This document shows positions 1 through 13,108 of a stretch of DNA of 64,000 nt, piece after piece. Both the position numbers and the translations under genes were made by a program. The DNA comes from Rotaria macrura (taxonomy: Eukaryota > Rotifera > Eurotatoria > Philodinida > Philodinidae): assembly GCA_900239685.1 (NCBI GenBank), contig OENT01000524.1, positions 1 to 64,000 of the forward strand, read 5' to 3'. Position 1 is the first letter of the stretch, and each line of letters begins with the position of its first letter. The notes beneath the pieces are model-generated. The model did not search any database. It saw only the letters and a list, made by a program, of their open reading frames with translations, and had not been told where the DNA came from.

Positions 1-480
1 GCGAGAAATAATCGAATAGTATGCATGCCACGAGCGGCACCAGAGGGTTAAATGAAATTTTAGAGCGAGCAGATAATTAGAAGAAGGTTTAGTCCAAATG
101 GTTTTGTGCGGAACCATTTTTGAATTGTCTCTGCTAGGCTTCGTACGAAACCATTGCTACGAAACCTTTTTTTAAACGCGTTTTTAAAGGATTCGTACGA
201 AACCTCTTTTTCTGCGAAACCAAAAAAGGATCTTACCGTGTATCGAGGATAAGATCCTTTTTAGGTTCGGTAAAAAACCGTTTTTTTTTCCTGTGCTGGA
301 CCATGTATTTGCTGTATTCCTCCGTATACGGTCGTTTACGGTCGTGCTTGTTCGACCTGGGCAGGAGCACACACTCGTATTTATATCTGAACCATCACAT
401 TAATATCCCAATATAAAGATACATATTTAAGACAGACTTCAGTTCAAGACCGGAATCTTTGAAATTTGACTTGATAAATT
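1..480. repeat. GGTTCGTACGAAACC-word repeat / fold-back
   Basis: About 60-330 holds repeated words GTACGAAACC and GGAACC in both orientations and a hairpin with arms around AAAGGATCTTACCG / GATAAGATCCTTTTT. It shares GGATCT(T/G)ACCGTGT and GGTTCGGTA with the element at 31484-31960, so it is probably a diverged relative. No coding potential is seen. Confidence 0.5.
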
Positions 481-1835
481 GTTATACGACTTCGAGCTTT
501 TGAATAAAAGTAGAAAATACTGTCAAAAATGGGGCTGAGAACTACCTTGAGTATTAATTAAGAGTAAACATGGGGATAAAATAACTGAAAAGATATCTTG
601 TATTATGAAAGTGATAGAAAGTTATAGATATTTGATGCACCTGATAAGAAAGAAAAAGAAAAAAAGTGTAATTAAATAACGGAAGAAAACATAGAAATAC
701 GCAATATAGAACAATCTGAATATTTATTTCCCATTGAACCAATGGCATTTGTCAACATGAATCAATTTGATGCATCTAATCAGTTGTACCCAAGTCTAAA
801 CATGTGCGTGAATTGCAACCTTTTTGCAAGATTGACGCGAACAATTGAAAATAAGCCTGCACCATTTCTGACTAGTACATTTTACTATACTTTATGTCTA
901 TGTTACAAAGCAAAAGTTTTCCACCACTTTATTGTATATTTTCGGACATCTAAGATATTCCAGCGGAAATGCCCTGTTGAAAGCATTGTTTGATGGAAAA
1001 TCGGTGCTAATTTCACAAAAATTATAATTACTAAAACTTGATTTTACTTGTTTGCAATAAATACAGAATAACTTTCCGCTGGCAACCAAATCAAATGGTA
1101 CAAAATATCATTTCATTTGACTCACTTTTAGTGTAAACGTCACATGAGAAAGGTGAGTCTAAATATTATTTTTAAAAACGTGTATCTACATCACAACGTA
1201 TAATCTAAGTTTATCGCGCGTGGCAAGAGAGAGATAGCTGAATTTTTAACCAGTTATACAATTTTGAGGACTATATTTATGATAAAAACTTGAGCAAATA
1301 TTGATGAGTTGTTCAAAATTTAATAGAGACAGAGTTCACAAAACAGTCAGTGTACAAAGTGAGTGGAACTTGATTTGTTAGAAAAAGCTTGTTTTCTATC
1401 GACAAAAAGGAACGCTGTTCAAAAGAAATTCTTTTTATCAAATTTTGTTCAACTCGATTTTCTCTCTCTCTTCTGAATACCTTTTCATTTCTTCAAGTCA
1501 TAGTCAGAGGGAGAAATTTGACAAATAAGGTGAGTCTACACAAAAATGAATAAGTTTCAATAGTTATGTATCGAAAATGAATCGATGTGAAAAGAAAGAA
1601 AAAGAAATATAAAAGATAGATCATTTAAAATAGCGTTTCAGGCTCGAAAAAACGGACCATTCAATATGCTTTTTGTCTTTCTTTTTTATACTAAGAAAGC
1701 ACACTTTTTCTAACACATTTTCATATAGCATACTACTTTTTCACAGTGTACGACTTACATGTCCCCGATGATATGAGCTCGGGAGCTGAAATTTTGTGTA
1801 GCAGTGGAGCACACAGACAGTGATATTAACAAAGA
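481..1835. other. Gene-free AT-rich stretch
   Basis: Short chance frames only; no gene, RNA or clear repeat was seen. Confidence 0.5.
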
Positions 1836-2732
1836 ATAAATGCGGAAACTTCGGACTTATGCCCGAGAGTTATGTGTACTTCAAAAAGTGAATGAGACAA
1901 ATCAGTCATCCTAGAATGTGTGCACGGATGAAGTATCTTGGAAAACCTTTTTGGGAAACTCCAAAACTACTGATCATCTCAGACATATTTAGGCAATTTC
2001 ATTTCTAGATGCAGTTTTTGTGCATTTTAGACCTTTTTGCAGCCAATGTTCTGTTAGAAAGCTCGATTTGGTTCAAAACTAATATCAGATTCTGAATCAG
2101 CGTTAAAAACTGAGTCGATTTATATACGTTGTGGATAATTCTAAGAAAAAAGTTTTTTTGAAAAAATCCCTGTACCACCCCTCAGGGATGGTTTGGTCAA
2201 TATTAATATCTATTGACTTCGGGTTTCTACCTTTCGATAGTCCTTTTAAATAGCTACAGAACCAGGTATTTGGTAAATCCCAACACTACTGGCCAACTGA
2301 GATATATCTAGACAATTTGGTTTCTAGATGCAGTTTTTGTGTATTTTGAGACCTATTCAGTCAATGTTTCGTTAGAAAACTACGATTTTTTTCAAAACTA
2401 ATATCAGATTCAGAATCAGCGTTAAAAACTGAGTCGATTTATATACGTTGTGGATAATTCTGAGAAAAAAGTTTTTTTTGAAAAAATCCCTGTACCCCAC
2501 CTCAGGGATTGCTTGGTGAAAAATGACAATTTTTTCAATAACTCAGCCATTTCTCGACGGATCCTTCTCATCTTCGAGCTTGACCTAGATATTGATGAGA
2601 CAATTCTGTGCACAAAATTTCAACTCAATCGAATGTAATTGTGAAAAGTTATCGAATAAACGGACGGACGGACGGCCGGCCGGACGGACACACTGACCGA
2701 TTTTAGTAGTGTACTCACTTTTTGAGTACACA
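1836..2732 (+). repeat. Repeat family A, copy 1 (with internal duplication)
   Basis: It starts near AAATGCGGAAACTTCGGAC and ends in the hairpin GTGTACTCACTTTTTGAGTACAC. The full element is about 561 bp (see the copy at 36755). This copy is longer because its middle (from CCAAAACTACTGATCATCTC to CCTCAGGGATGGTTTGG) occurs twice, at ~1950-2195 and ~2275-2515. A GGAC/GGCC tetranucleotide run lies just before the end. It is non-autonomous with no known class; hairpins at both ends recall Helitron-like elements, but the CTRR end is missing. Confidence 0.8.
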
Positions 2733-5001
2733 AAAAAGGATCAATTTTGAATGAGGAAAAATGAACTCAATTAGCAAATACAACTGAAGTCCTAAACCTA
2801 TCAGAAAGTTACAATTCAGCACATATGCTGAATTACTAACCAACTATACGTTTTGCTTCGCGTTTGAATATTTCCTTCTGATCTGTTGATGAAACTGAAA
2901 ACATTTCAGATAATGTTACGTTAGGTGCGTCGTATTATTCGCCATTGTTACTTCGAATACGAGAACAATATCGTCAAGATGCTTCGAATAGAATAATTAA
3001 ATACAATCGGAAGTGATGCATTGATTTGCTGGTTTATTTTGAGGTATTATTGGTATTTCAAAGTCATAATCGATTTCCTATGAATGGCAATCAATTTCGG
3101 AGTGATTTAGAAATTAATTATGACTCGTTCGACTATACATATGTTTTTTCATTTCGTTGATTTTCCTTTCAATCTCAATATATTCAAATAGACTTGGCTA
3201 AAAATATTATCGATCAGAGCGACGAAAATAGATTTCGAGTGTTTTGTGGTTATCACTCAAATGGAAAAATATTACATACATTCAATAACTTTCTAGAGTC
3301 TAATCTCAATACATCAAACATGACACTATGTCAAAGTTGCTGTATTTCAAGCAACTTTACTCTTAACTACGTTATCCCTATCGTTTCGAATCTTTTAATG
3401 ACGAAAAACTTAAATGTATTGGCTCGGAGAAATTTTCACTTCTTCAATAGAACTTTTAGGTTTGTCGGTAAATAAATGAACATTGAAAAGATTGAAGAGA
3501 TCTATAATCAAAATTCAATCGTATTCAACGAGAAAGTAATTGCAAAATGTGGTATTGTAATTGGATATTAATATAAACCGAAAAATGAAAACTTCTTTCC
3601 GCCATATTGATATGAATATATTCAATTTAGTAATAACTTTTGAATAGTTGATGCTTCATTCTTCTATACTCCTTGTATGTCTTATATTCTGATTAGTCTT
3701 CTCGCGTATCTTCTATTTAAAAACGTTGTTCATCTCATTCGACGCATAATTAATTTTGTTCATCTTCCATCGAAAATTCTGCATTCACCTATTCAGGAAG
3801 AACGACGCCGTCATTTGGAATGTTTGATTGTACAAGAAACCATGCATCAGTATGGAAGCGATATCTTTCGAATAACACATGAAATCACGCCTGTATCACC
3901 TCGTTTTATTGCAAACTCTTGTTTGTCTGATTCAGAAACTATCGATGCCAGTCTGTGGGGCGAAACCAGCAGCATGTCTCGAATTGTTTCGTTCAGAAGA
4001 AAGTTCTTCTTAATGGTCAAGTGAAGCTCAGCATAAATTTCATTTCGATTGCATGTTAAAAACACTACGAGCAGGAAAAAAGTCCATCATGTCAACATGC
4101 CGTGGAAACAGCAAGTTTACCTAGAGCGCAAGATGTTTTATCGGCTCATACTACTGAGAACCATGGGTAATATATTCAACTAAAAATCAACAAACCGAAA
4201 TCAAAATTCATGAAATATAAAACTGCTTCCAGTAATTCTTTTTCATCTTTCACGTAAATAAGCCTATATTTTAAAGAAAACATTCGTCACCATCAGCGTT
4301 TTGAACCATATGTAATAGACGTACATTTGTATCTAGAGAGAGAGAATGTGGATGTGATTTTGGATCATATAAGACCTGCATTCTACTAGGGTAAAGAGTA
4401 CTACACGAGGTTCCGAGCGAGGAACCAATTTATTTTTTTCGATTCAGAAGAGTCGAAAACCTAATCTGAATTTTCATTTCAAGCCACCTGAATGACCTGA
4501 TTACGTGCAAAGTGGCTTTTTTTATAACTCTATTTCGCAGAGAAAAATATTCGCAACGTTCTCCACTCAATAAGGAAAACTAGAGGTCTTTCTCTTCAGC
4601 CGTTCTGGAGTTATGCATAGCACAAGCAGCTCCATTGCATTTTGAAAGTGATGACAATTATATGAGAATGTTGAATCGATACTATATATTCTTTAACCGA
4701 TTTCATCATTTGAAGAAATCTTTCTTTTTTTAAAGCAGCATCTGTACCTCTTATATCAATAATCGATTTTTTAATGAAAAACAATGCCGAAAAGGAACGA
4801 GCATGCATCGCATGATCCACTTGATAAGAAGTCTTCTTATCTGTGAGATGACTTTATTAGGTACTAAAACCGACAATGTTTCTTCTTATCTTTATTGCGT
4901 ACTTGGATATTTATATGTTAGATTTAAAAAAAGAACAAACTCTGATTCCTGGTCATATTTGAGGAATAATACTCATAGACATAGGCAACAACAGCAACAT
5001 T
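2733..5001. other. 5' flank of the SLC7 gene, weak ORFs only
   Basis: It contains frames at 3194-3475 and 3677-4024 and one at 4803-5087 that overlaps the SLC7 first exon. None has a recognised domain. No promoter motif stands out. Confidence 0.4.
3677..4024 (+). CDS. Uncharacterised ORF, 115 aa, doubtful
   Basis: Open frame with an N-terminal hydrophobic helix (MSYILISLLAYLLF) and then a mixed charged segment of ordinary composition. No family was recognised, and no splice partner could be confirmed. It lies 1 kb upstream of the SLC7 gene on the same strand. It may be a small single-pass membrane protein or chance. Confidence 0.25.
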   Translation: MSYILISLLAYLLFKNVVHLIRRIINFVHLPSKILHSPIQEERRRHLECLIVQETMHQYGSDIFRITHEITPVSPRFIANSCLSDSETIDASLWGETSSMSRIVSFRRKFFLMVK

Positions 5002-8000
5002 ATGTTGTCTCAGGTACTTGTTCAGTGATTGTAGAAGATGTGATTCAAAGAAATGTTCCTTTCCGTTGTTTGCCTTTTTTAACTTAAGACTAATCGTGTC
5101 GAACCAACTTCTTCTGATGTTCATGCGGATTTAACCACTATTCGAGAGCGGCGAATAAGTTCATCCTTGATCGGATCTCAAAATTCAACGAATGGATTGA
5201 TCGAAGACGTTAATTCCGACAAGAATTTAGTACCGTCTAACGAAAAGAAAACCCTCAAAAGACATCTTGGTCTATTTTCTGGAATCTCATTCATAGTTGC
5301 CACGATCATTGGTGAGTAGGATATGTTAGATCCAACATGTTTTTGATTGAAACATTTTCTATATTCAGGTTCAGGAATATTCATTTCTCCAAAAGGTGTT
5401 CTACGACAGACACAGTCAGTTGGATTGTGTTTAGTAGTATGGGCACTATGTGGTGTCGTGTCAATGCTAGGCAAGGTTTTGAGGAATGCAGGTTCTTTTA
5501 AGATTGAATGTGGTACATTTTTATTCTAGGTGCATTATGCTATGCAGAAATCGGCACAGTAATATCGCTGAGTGGTTCCGAATTAGTCTATATGAGAGAA
5601 GGTAATCTTAAGAATGGTCAAAAATATTTTGTATTAAATCTATGAAAACTAAAGCTTGTGAAATACTTCGTTTGCATGTATTTTCTTTAACGCAGAAAAA
5701 AGACAGATACAAACATTTAACGCAGGTTAGCTGTACTTAGTAGTTATACTTTGCATCAGTTTTCAAACATCGTTTTTCTATTCATTGATGCATAGATGAA
5801 TTATTTTATCATATTTACATAATTCTATAGCACACTTTTTAATAACTTCTAAGTTGAAAATTTTAAAGAGTTCTTGACAGATATATGCTAGTTAGCATCG
5901 TAAAAGTTCAGATTTATAGTGGACATAGACATTTTTCCTCTATTGATTTAAACTGAAATTTTTTTCATACAACGATCAATCACTGGAGGACGTTCAATAA
6001 ATTTTGATTTTTGCAGCATAAACTATGATATATCTTTTCTCAAATGCATAAAGTTCTAAGTAAGCAAGCATCTAAAAAATGTGCTATCGAATAATGTGAA
6101 TATAATGCAATAATTAATAGGAATACATGCATAGAAAAGGACTTTCGTAAGAAAAGAAAACAAACATATGTGTTTTGTTTTGTGAATTGAAGCCCACCCT
6201 AAAATTAGAAATCTAACTGCAGTAGAAATATTACATATCTACTACAGTTCAAAGCTGATTTTAAGATTGCAACTCGAGTATGTGCTCTGCTTATTTTCAT
6301 TCAATTCATCAGAATTTCATCCAGAGACATGAAGCTGTAAATATTTTATGCAAAAATCTGCAACGTATTTTGAATAAAACATTTTTTCGTGATACTTCGT
6401 TTATATATGAAAGTAGCTGCTTCGTTTTCTTGAATTTAGCACTATTTCTGAGATCTATACGTAAGCATGTAGTACTATTTAAATGATAATCATCTATCAA
6501 ATACAGAATTTTGAATATTGTTAGAGAAAAGTTGATATATATCGAAATGAACTTTTGAATATTGATATGGAGATATAAGTATTGATTTCTATAAAATATT
6601 TATGCAATTTTAAATACTCGATATACATATTTCTCATCGAGTAGCACTTATAGTAACATCATCTAAATTCTTCAATGACAGATAGGGAGCATGACGAGAG
6701 AGAAGAGAAATGAATAAATACGGCGATTGATTTGCTGGATGAAAGAATGTTGCTTAGTTTTAGGTATGAAAGGAAGAAGACGAAATACAACTAAACATGG
6801 TTACTGATCATAATAATCGTAAATTATGTTTGAAGAGTACAGAAAACTACGCCCGATAAGGTGAATTATTTTTTGAACGGAGATTTGACAAAAATGTTTT
6901 TGAGATCTGAGTAACAATAAAGTTGTTAATATTTCTTTGTGACCTAAACAAATCACTGTAAGGATACATGGAGCCAAGCTAAAAACCTCACTTAAGTATT
7001 GTGATGAAGATTATCAAACATAATGAATGCACTAGTCTAACTTCAGATGATAAGAAGTTCTATTAATAAATTTAAAAAGAATTGAATGAGTGATCATTGC
7101 ATAAAAAAACAACAACGAATTCATCAGTTCAGTGTCATGTTATTCACACATTTTCTAGCTTTGTGAAGAGATTTCTTTTAATCGAAGTCAGCTGATTTTA
7201 TTCATTTACACTACCCATATTTCTCATACTGTTAATTTTTGTTTTTTGTTTCTTTTCTTGTATTCAAATACATTTTGCTCTACAATAGTCATGTGATGAT
7301 CTTTAGAGTAGTCATATTTCAGTAATATATTTTTGAGTTTCACATTACAAACCGTGCTCTTACTATTTACAAGTCTTCGATTCGATTAAATGAAAGCGGT
7401 CTTTCTAAAAATAGAAATGCGAAAAGTAATTAATGTTCTTTCTTTATGATAGCTCCTTTTTTTTCTCAAAAAGGATACAAACAAGATTAATCCTCATTTG
7501 TACACACGTATGTAAAAAGTGACCTGTCTCTAGTACAAAAACACTGGAAGGGTGTTTAAATCTAGTACACGAAGTCGAATAATATTTTAAACACCGTCTA
7601 TCATAGAGAGAACACACGTTTGACCAATATTTTCAAAAACTAATTGAAGTTCAAAAAATGTATCAAGCGAAAATATAATGGGTTTAAACTGAGAAATAGC
7701 ATTTTTTCTGAAACTTTACATTTTAATGCTGTTTTGCACATGCTTTTTCGTGGGAAATTAATCGTTCATTTTTCTATACACTAGGAATTGGATCGGTGCA
7801 TGCTCGTACTGGTGATGTTCTTGGTTTTGTCTTCAACTGGGCGAATACATTAATTCTTGAACCATCGAGTGTTGCTATTTTGACTTTAACATTTTCAAGA
7901 TACTTTTTATCGGGCGTTATGGACAGTAAAGACAAAAAGAGTCCATTTTTATGCACATTTTAATTGATTAATTTAGGTTGCGCTCCACCAATAGAACTAA

Positions 8001-11000
8001 TCAAAATGCTGGCAACCTTCGTAATCGGTTTGTTTATTGATACTTTTTCAATTCAATCTCTTGTTCACTTGCAGATTCATGGTGATTTAGGTATCCTTGG
8101 GACTGTGAATGGAATCAGTGTGACAGTAGCCAATCGGCTAAATATATTTTTTGTAGTATGCAAAACACTGACAATTTTGATAATTATTATTGGAGGTCTC
8201 GTACGAATCGGACAAGGTTCGTAAAGATTCATAGAAGACAAAAAAATCAATTTTTAGAAGCATTCTTGTATTTTGACTAGGTCATACTGAAACATTAAAC
8301 AGTGGTTTTGAGGGTAGTTGAAACTTTTTATTGAAATTATTGGTACTTAGTTTCAAATTTCTCCACACTAAGATAGGTACCGCAAACAATCCATTAGGCA
8401 TTTCACTTGCTTTCTATTCAGGCCTTTGGGCCTATGGTGGATGGGCAAGCTTGAATTCGGTGACTGAAGAACTTAAAAATCCTAAAAGGTAACTATATTT
8501 GAAAAAATAACCCCTTGAGTTCATTTCTTCTATCATTTCTTTATCCTTGATAGAAATTTGTGGTTGTCAATCGTCGTGGCTTTGTCATCAGTAATTGTTC
8601 TATATATACTCACCAACATATCCTACTTCACGGTGATGAACAAAGCTGAATTGCTCAGTTCCGATGCTGTTGCTCTCGTAAATATTAATCTAGTTATTTC
8701 AATGGATGAAATTTACTTTAATTAATCCAACGATTCCAATTGTAACAAATATGCTACAAATTATTTTTCATTCACCTCTCATACAGTGGAGAAAAACAGG
8801 AGTGTAATCAGTAATCATTTCAATCGATCCTGTCTTATAATATATTAGTATTTTCTACAAATTCTTAGGAGAATCATTCCGGTCATCTGAAAGGCCACCG
8901 GAAACAGCTATAGAAAGACATCGAGTGCCATTAATTCTCATCCTGTTTCGCCGAACTCTGTCGGTTCATTTTACCGGCCATTATTTTAGCTAGAAAGTGG
9001 CCATCGATTTTAACATTATTCTCTTCGTTTTCTTAGCTGACGGAAAACGGTGCAGTTTTTTAACGTTTCAAATCGTTTTTACACCGTTTCGGGCTGTTTT
9101 CTTTCACCTGGGTTACGCTTCTCACTTGAAAATCACTATCGGGTCCTATCTGAGATCTTTAATTAACCCCCCCCCCTACAATAAAAGACCCCGGGTTTTC
9201 TATTATGTTCGAACGCAAAAACTTTCCAGGTGGGTCTTCTTTTAAGAAACTAATTTTTCCCCAATATTTAATTAAAAAGGTTTTCCAGAAAACTTAGGCG
9301 ATTTTCATGATTTCCATTAAGCTTTTCAGGGTTTTAAGGGTGTCATTAAAATTATGAACACATTCTCTTAATATTTCCAGCTGAAAACCCATAGAATCAG
9401 GCATATTTTGATGGGAAAACACTAATTAAAGTTCCTAATCAGCAAAAAATTAATTAATTAACGAGGGGTCTTCTATTACGTCGGACGAACGTTTTCTCCA
9501 GCGGGGTCTTCTATTATAGGGGGGGGGGGGGTAGATGAATTGCTGCGAAATACACTCTTGGCCAAATTTTTACCCATAGATCAGTAGCCGTTCTTCAGTA
9601 ACGTTGAAACTTGATTTTTAAATTTTGACTCAAATCTTTGTTTAACGAAAACTCTCAATTGTACTAGTTCATTCTGAAGATCACGTACTTGTATCTTATG
9701 ATGGAAGTTAAAAATGAAATTGAAACGTTCAACATTTACTAAGCTAATTGAAAGTGTTTATTTGAGAAAATTTTCAACTGATCACTCGAAAGACAGATTT
9801 CAATGTGACCAAAACGTAAGTACGGGCTTGATTGAAAACGTCCAGTAAAAAATTGATATCATATGAGTTCATCCATGGAAAGAAACATCATTCTGCACTT
9901 TTTCAAGATTTATCAGTATTTATCGAGAAAAAATTATCCTATAGCCCAAAAAGCGATTTAGCAACTTTATAGAATTGCTTTTAAGTTGCCCCGATCCTAT
10001 TTTTTTTATAAATAATCTAATATTGAACAATATCTGTGGGTTGCTTTTAGACGAAAGATTTCGATGAAGACTTTTAAGCAATTCATATATATTGATTTAA
10101 TATTGTTCATTAAGAACTCAAGAAATCTAAAAGAAAGCTATGTATTGTAAAAGCATTTCACAACCAATCAACATGCCAGGTGATATATGCCATCCAGTAT
10201 TTCAATAAAGGTTTGAGTCAACATCATGTGGCATCAACAAAAGACAGATGGAGATTTGATCTATCGTAAAACAAATTGAAATTTAATTAAAAATTGCTGT
10301 ATAATTCAACTATAGAGTCCTGCAGGGTTAGAGTATCCAAATAGCCATAGAGTTAGCAATCGAGAACAAAGAAGTCGTGCTCTACAGTACTCTATTTAGT
10401 GGATTTATTCCATTATTCACAAGAACGCGCATTTAGTTATCGTATTCATTGCAATGTTGTTGTCTTCTGAAAGTCATAAAAAAACAAAAGAAACTTCAAG
10501 CAGTTATCAAGAATAGTAACAATCAATAGAATATAACAAAGAAAAGAAGCAATCGCAGCTCATTACATCCGTAATTAAAATCAGATGCTTCTTTTATATA
10601 GAGCTTTCAAAAATCTTAATATTTCTTTCCTATATTATGATGACTGTTGTGTAATGCATTTTCATTTTTAAATCAAAGTTCTGATAACATTACAGATCGA
10701 GAGGCATCGTATACTACATATTTGTCGCAATCTGAATCTTGATGTTAGAAGTCGACTTTGTCACTCTACTTCTGCAGCTTGTCAGATTCCAACAGAAGTT
10801 TCGTTAGAATCCGTTGGTTATGTTAGCTCGAATAGTTTCACTTTCTCAATTGGTCTTTTGTACTACCGAAGGCATGAGATGCATAAATCAATAGCTTCCA
10901 TTGAGCACTGTGAAGATATCTAGTTATTTACTTATTTCTTTTTGTTAGATATTTTCAGTTTCGAAAATTTTCAGACATGGGGTGAAGCTGTATTGGGTCC

Positions 11001-11677
11001 TGTTGTACGCATATTGCCAATCCTGATCTCGTTCAGTGCATTAGGCAGCGCCAATGCAACAATATACTCATCTGGTCGCTATTTTATGGTTGGCGCACGT
11101 TATGGCTATTTGCCTGAAATTTTTTCTTGTATTCAGAAGCAACGACTAACACCATTACCAAGTATTATTCTTATGGTTCGTATTAAATGAATTTAAGAAT
11201 TATTTGAATATGTGCTTTGTTCCATTATGTCTTAAGACCATTCTTAGTATTGTCTATTGTATTCCCAGTGATATCGGAAATTTGATCGACTTTTTCAGCT
11301 TCGTTGCTTGGTTCTTCTATGGACTAACATTTGTTGCCACAATCTGCTGTAAATTCACGAAACCTCAAGCCTTCCGAGTTATCAAAGTGTGTTTATATTC
11401 CTCCATAGGTTGAGAAACGAGAAACTATGCTGTGCTTTTCTAGGTTCCAATACCGGTGATTATATTTATGATATTAGTTTCTATCTATCTTGTTATTGCA
11501 CCTGTTATATCGAGTCCAAACATTGGATATCTTATTGCTGTTATTATTTTGCTTGTCAGTTTGATATTCTACTATTGGTTTGTTTTTCGTAATATACAGC
11601 CAAGCTTCATAAGTAAATTTATCCACTATAGGACTGATTTCTTTAATTCTGCTGAAATTTCTGTTATTTATCTTTAG
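5002..11677 (+). CDS. SLC7-type amino-acid transporter, heteromeric light chain (13 exons, 526 aa)
   Basis: Spliced model: 5002-5013, 5089-5311, 5369-5470, 5530-5601, 7785-7925, 7977-8027, 8091-8216, 8281-8313, 8377-8488, 8554-8677, 10975-11175, 11237-11386, 11444-11677. All phases join without a stop and give 526 aa, close to the usual ~500-530 of the family. Residues 79-88 read [10 protein letters not shown], the TM1 substrate-site signature. A Cys at ~185 precedes APPIELIK, where LAT-type light chains form the disulfide to an SLC3 heavy chain. [11 protein letters not shown] (~266-276) followed by [10 protein letters not shown] is the TM6 signature. LTPLPSI and the C-terminal hydrophobic helices follow. 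It is therefore a twelve-helix plasma-membrane amino-acid exchanger; the exact substrate (LAT, y+LAT or b0,+ type) is not resolved. ATG 5002 is the first ATG after an in-frame stop; the four-residue first exon is the least certain part. Intron 5471-5529 begins GC, not GT. Two introns (5602-7784 and 8678-10974) exceed 2 kb, unlike the others. Confidence 0.9.
9167..9531. mobile_element. Poly-C/poly-G-terminated inverted-repeat element in an SLC7 intron
   Basis: It starts with ten C and ends with thirteen G. Inside these, the ends are inverted copies of TA(C/T)AATA(A/G)AAGACCCC. A second inverted pair (TTCTATTATGTTCGAACG / TCTATTACGTCGGACGAACG) lies just inside. About 365 bp, no ORF, inside the 2.3-kb intron 8678-10974. 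No target duplication was seen. Confidence 0.75.
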
Positions 11678-12661
11678 AAAAAATCAATGTGTTTCTTCAA
11701 GAATTCTTCAATTTAACAATAGCGGGAGTCAACACTGGCGAATAATTCTTTTCATAAACTCATTCTGTACTTCCCTTAATTTGGTTCGATAAAATATTTA
11801 ACATCTAGATAAATGACTAATGAAATTTTTGATTATTGACTGGTTTATATGTTCTTCAAAATTTCACAAACATTCTGTACAGACCACGTCACGGTTCCCG
11901 TGACTAAATCTTCAAACATGTAGCTTTGTGATTGTGTGCGGTTTATGATGATGCCCTTAGCTATTGATCGGGTAGGTAAAGACAATAATGCATCAAAAAG
12001 AAGCTTCTAGTACCGATCTTAGATTTGAACTCGGAAGAGCATCCATACTTAGCGGTTATACTTATAAGAAAAATATTTTACCCATTGATTCTGATAAAAA
12101 AGAGTCATGTTTGACAGAAAATAAAGCACAGTATTTACAGACTGAGCACACTTCATGGAGTAAACCACCAAAGAAAATACTCATGACGGCTCTTATGTGA
12201 GAAGAACAAGTAATAAAATTCGCTAAAAAAATGGCTAATGTACTCAAACACTTAGAATTACGATAAAATAGGCAAATGTCTCATTTCAAAATAATAAAAT
12301 CAAGTTAGCACTTTCTTATCTAGGGCCGACTATCAAGAAGTTAGGACTCTTTTCACAATGATATTATACATCAAAGATGAGATCAATTGGTTTCTTTGTC
12401 CAAAAGAACCGACCGAATTTCAAAAATTTCCTAATCGAACGTTTTAGAGATAAACTACAAACAACACTTCGTATATTAACAGCTACGCAAAGTGATTGCT
12501 TTTATTGATAAAACAAGGAAGCTTAAAAGGAGAGTCAATTGAATATAATCATGTGTAGAAAAACGAAATTAATGAAAAAAATCAATGTGGGTTATACATA
12601 GAGAATAATTAATTGAAATTAATGAGAACAAAGTAATGAATCCAAAGAAGAGACAGTCTCA
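11678..12661. other. Tail-to-tail intergenic space
   Basis: Lies between the SLC7 stop and the end of the small secreted-protein gene. Short chance frames only. Confidence 0.5.
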
Positions 12662-13006
12662 TTATTTGATGTTAATGTTAGAAGCGCATTCATTATAACA
12701 AGTTTCGAATTCGTTTGAGTCGCCCTCATCAGTGCAGCTCCAAATGCAAGCCGTCTCTTCTGGAGTATAATCCCATTTGAATTCTCGTTTATTGCCCTCA
12801 TTGTTTCCAGAATATAATTCGAAATGACGTTGAATCATATTATTAGATTTGCCTTGGTTCTTGTATGCAAGTTCGTGCAAAAGTTGACGCATTTTCGTAT
12901 CTTGTGCAAACTTCTTGAATAAGGGGTTTTTTCTGGGAGCACTGCCGGCTTTCATGATATACATAGTGACTAGCATCATTAGGGTTGCAAGAACAATGGT
13001 ACGCAT
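12662..13006 (-). CDS. Small secreted protein with twin CX3C motif (114 aa)
   Basis: Intact 114-residue single-exon frame. Residues 1-23 are a hydrophobic signal peptide with a likely cleavage after AGSA. A basic segment rich in Lys/Arg follows (to about residue 60), then an acidic C-terminal part with four cysteines spaced C-x3-C-x11-C-x3-C. That spacing would suit two helices clamped by two disulfides (alpha-hairpinin or small-Tim-like geometry). The signal peptide points to secretion, not to the mitochondrial intermembrane space. I do not recognise the family and assign no function. A TATA-like AATATATATT lies about 100 bases upstream of the ATG, and a minus-strand AATAAA (TTTATT near 12500) lies downstream. 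It follows the SLC7 gene tail-to-tail. Confidence 0.7.
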   Translation of the reverse strand: MRTIVLATLMMLVTMYIMKAGSAPRKNPLFKKFAQDTKMRQLLHELAYKNQGKSNNMIQRHFELYSGNNEGNKREFKWDYTPEETACIWSCTDEGDSNEFETCYNECASNINIK

Positions 13007-13108
13007 GCTAGTAGGTGATCGTAAGAGTTAAAATGAGAGTAAGGAAAAAACTAGTGCCGAGTTTGTGCTTTTTCACTTTGCAATGCCGAAGATATCACTC
13101 AAGATCCG

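Noticed and set aside
4097..4166. ATG-initiated short exon ending in a GT donor as the first exon of the SLC7 gene
   Set aside because: The donor phase does not suit the exon at 5089; the ATG at 5002 joins in phase with a better CAG|gtactt donor.
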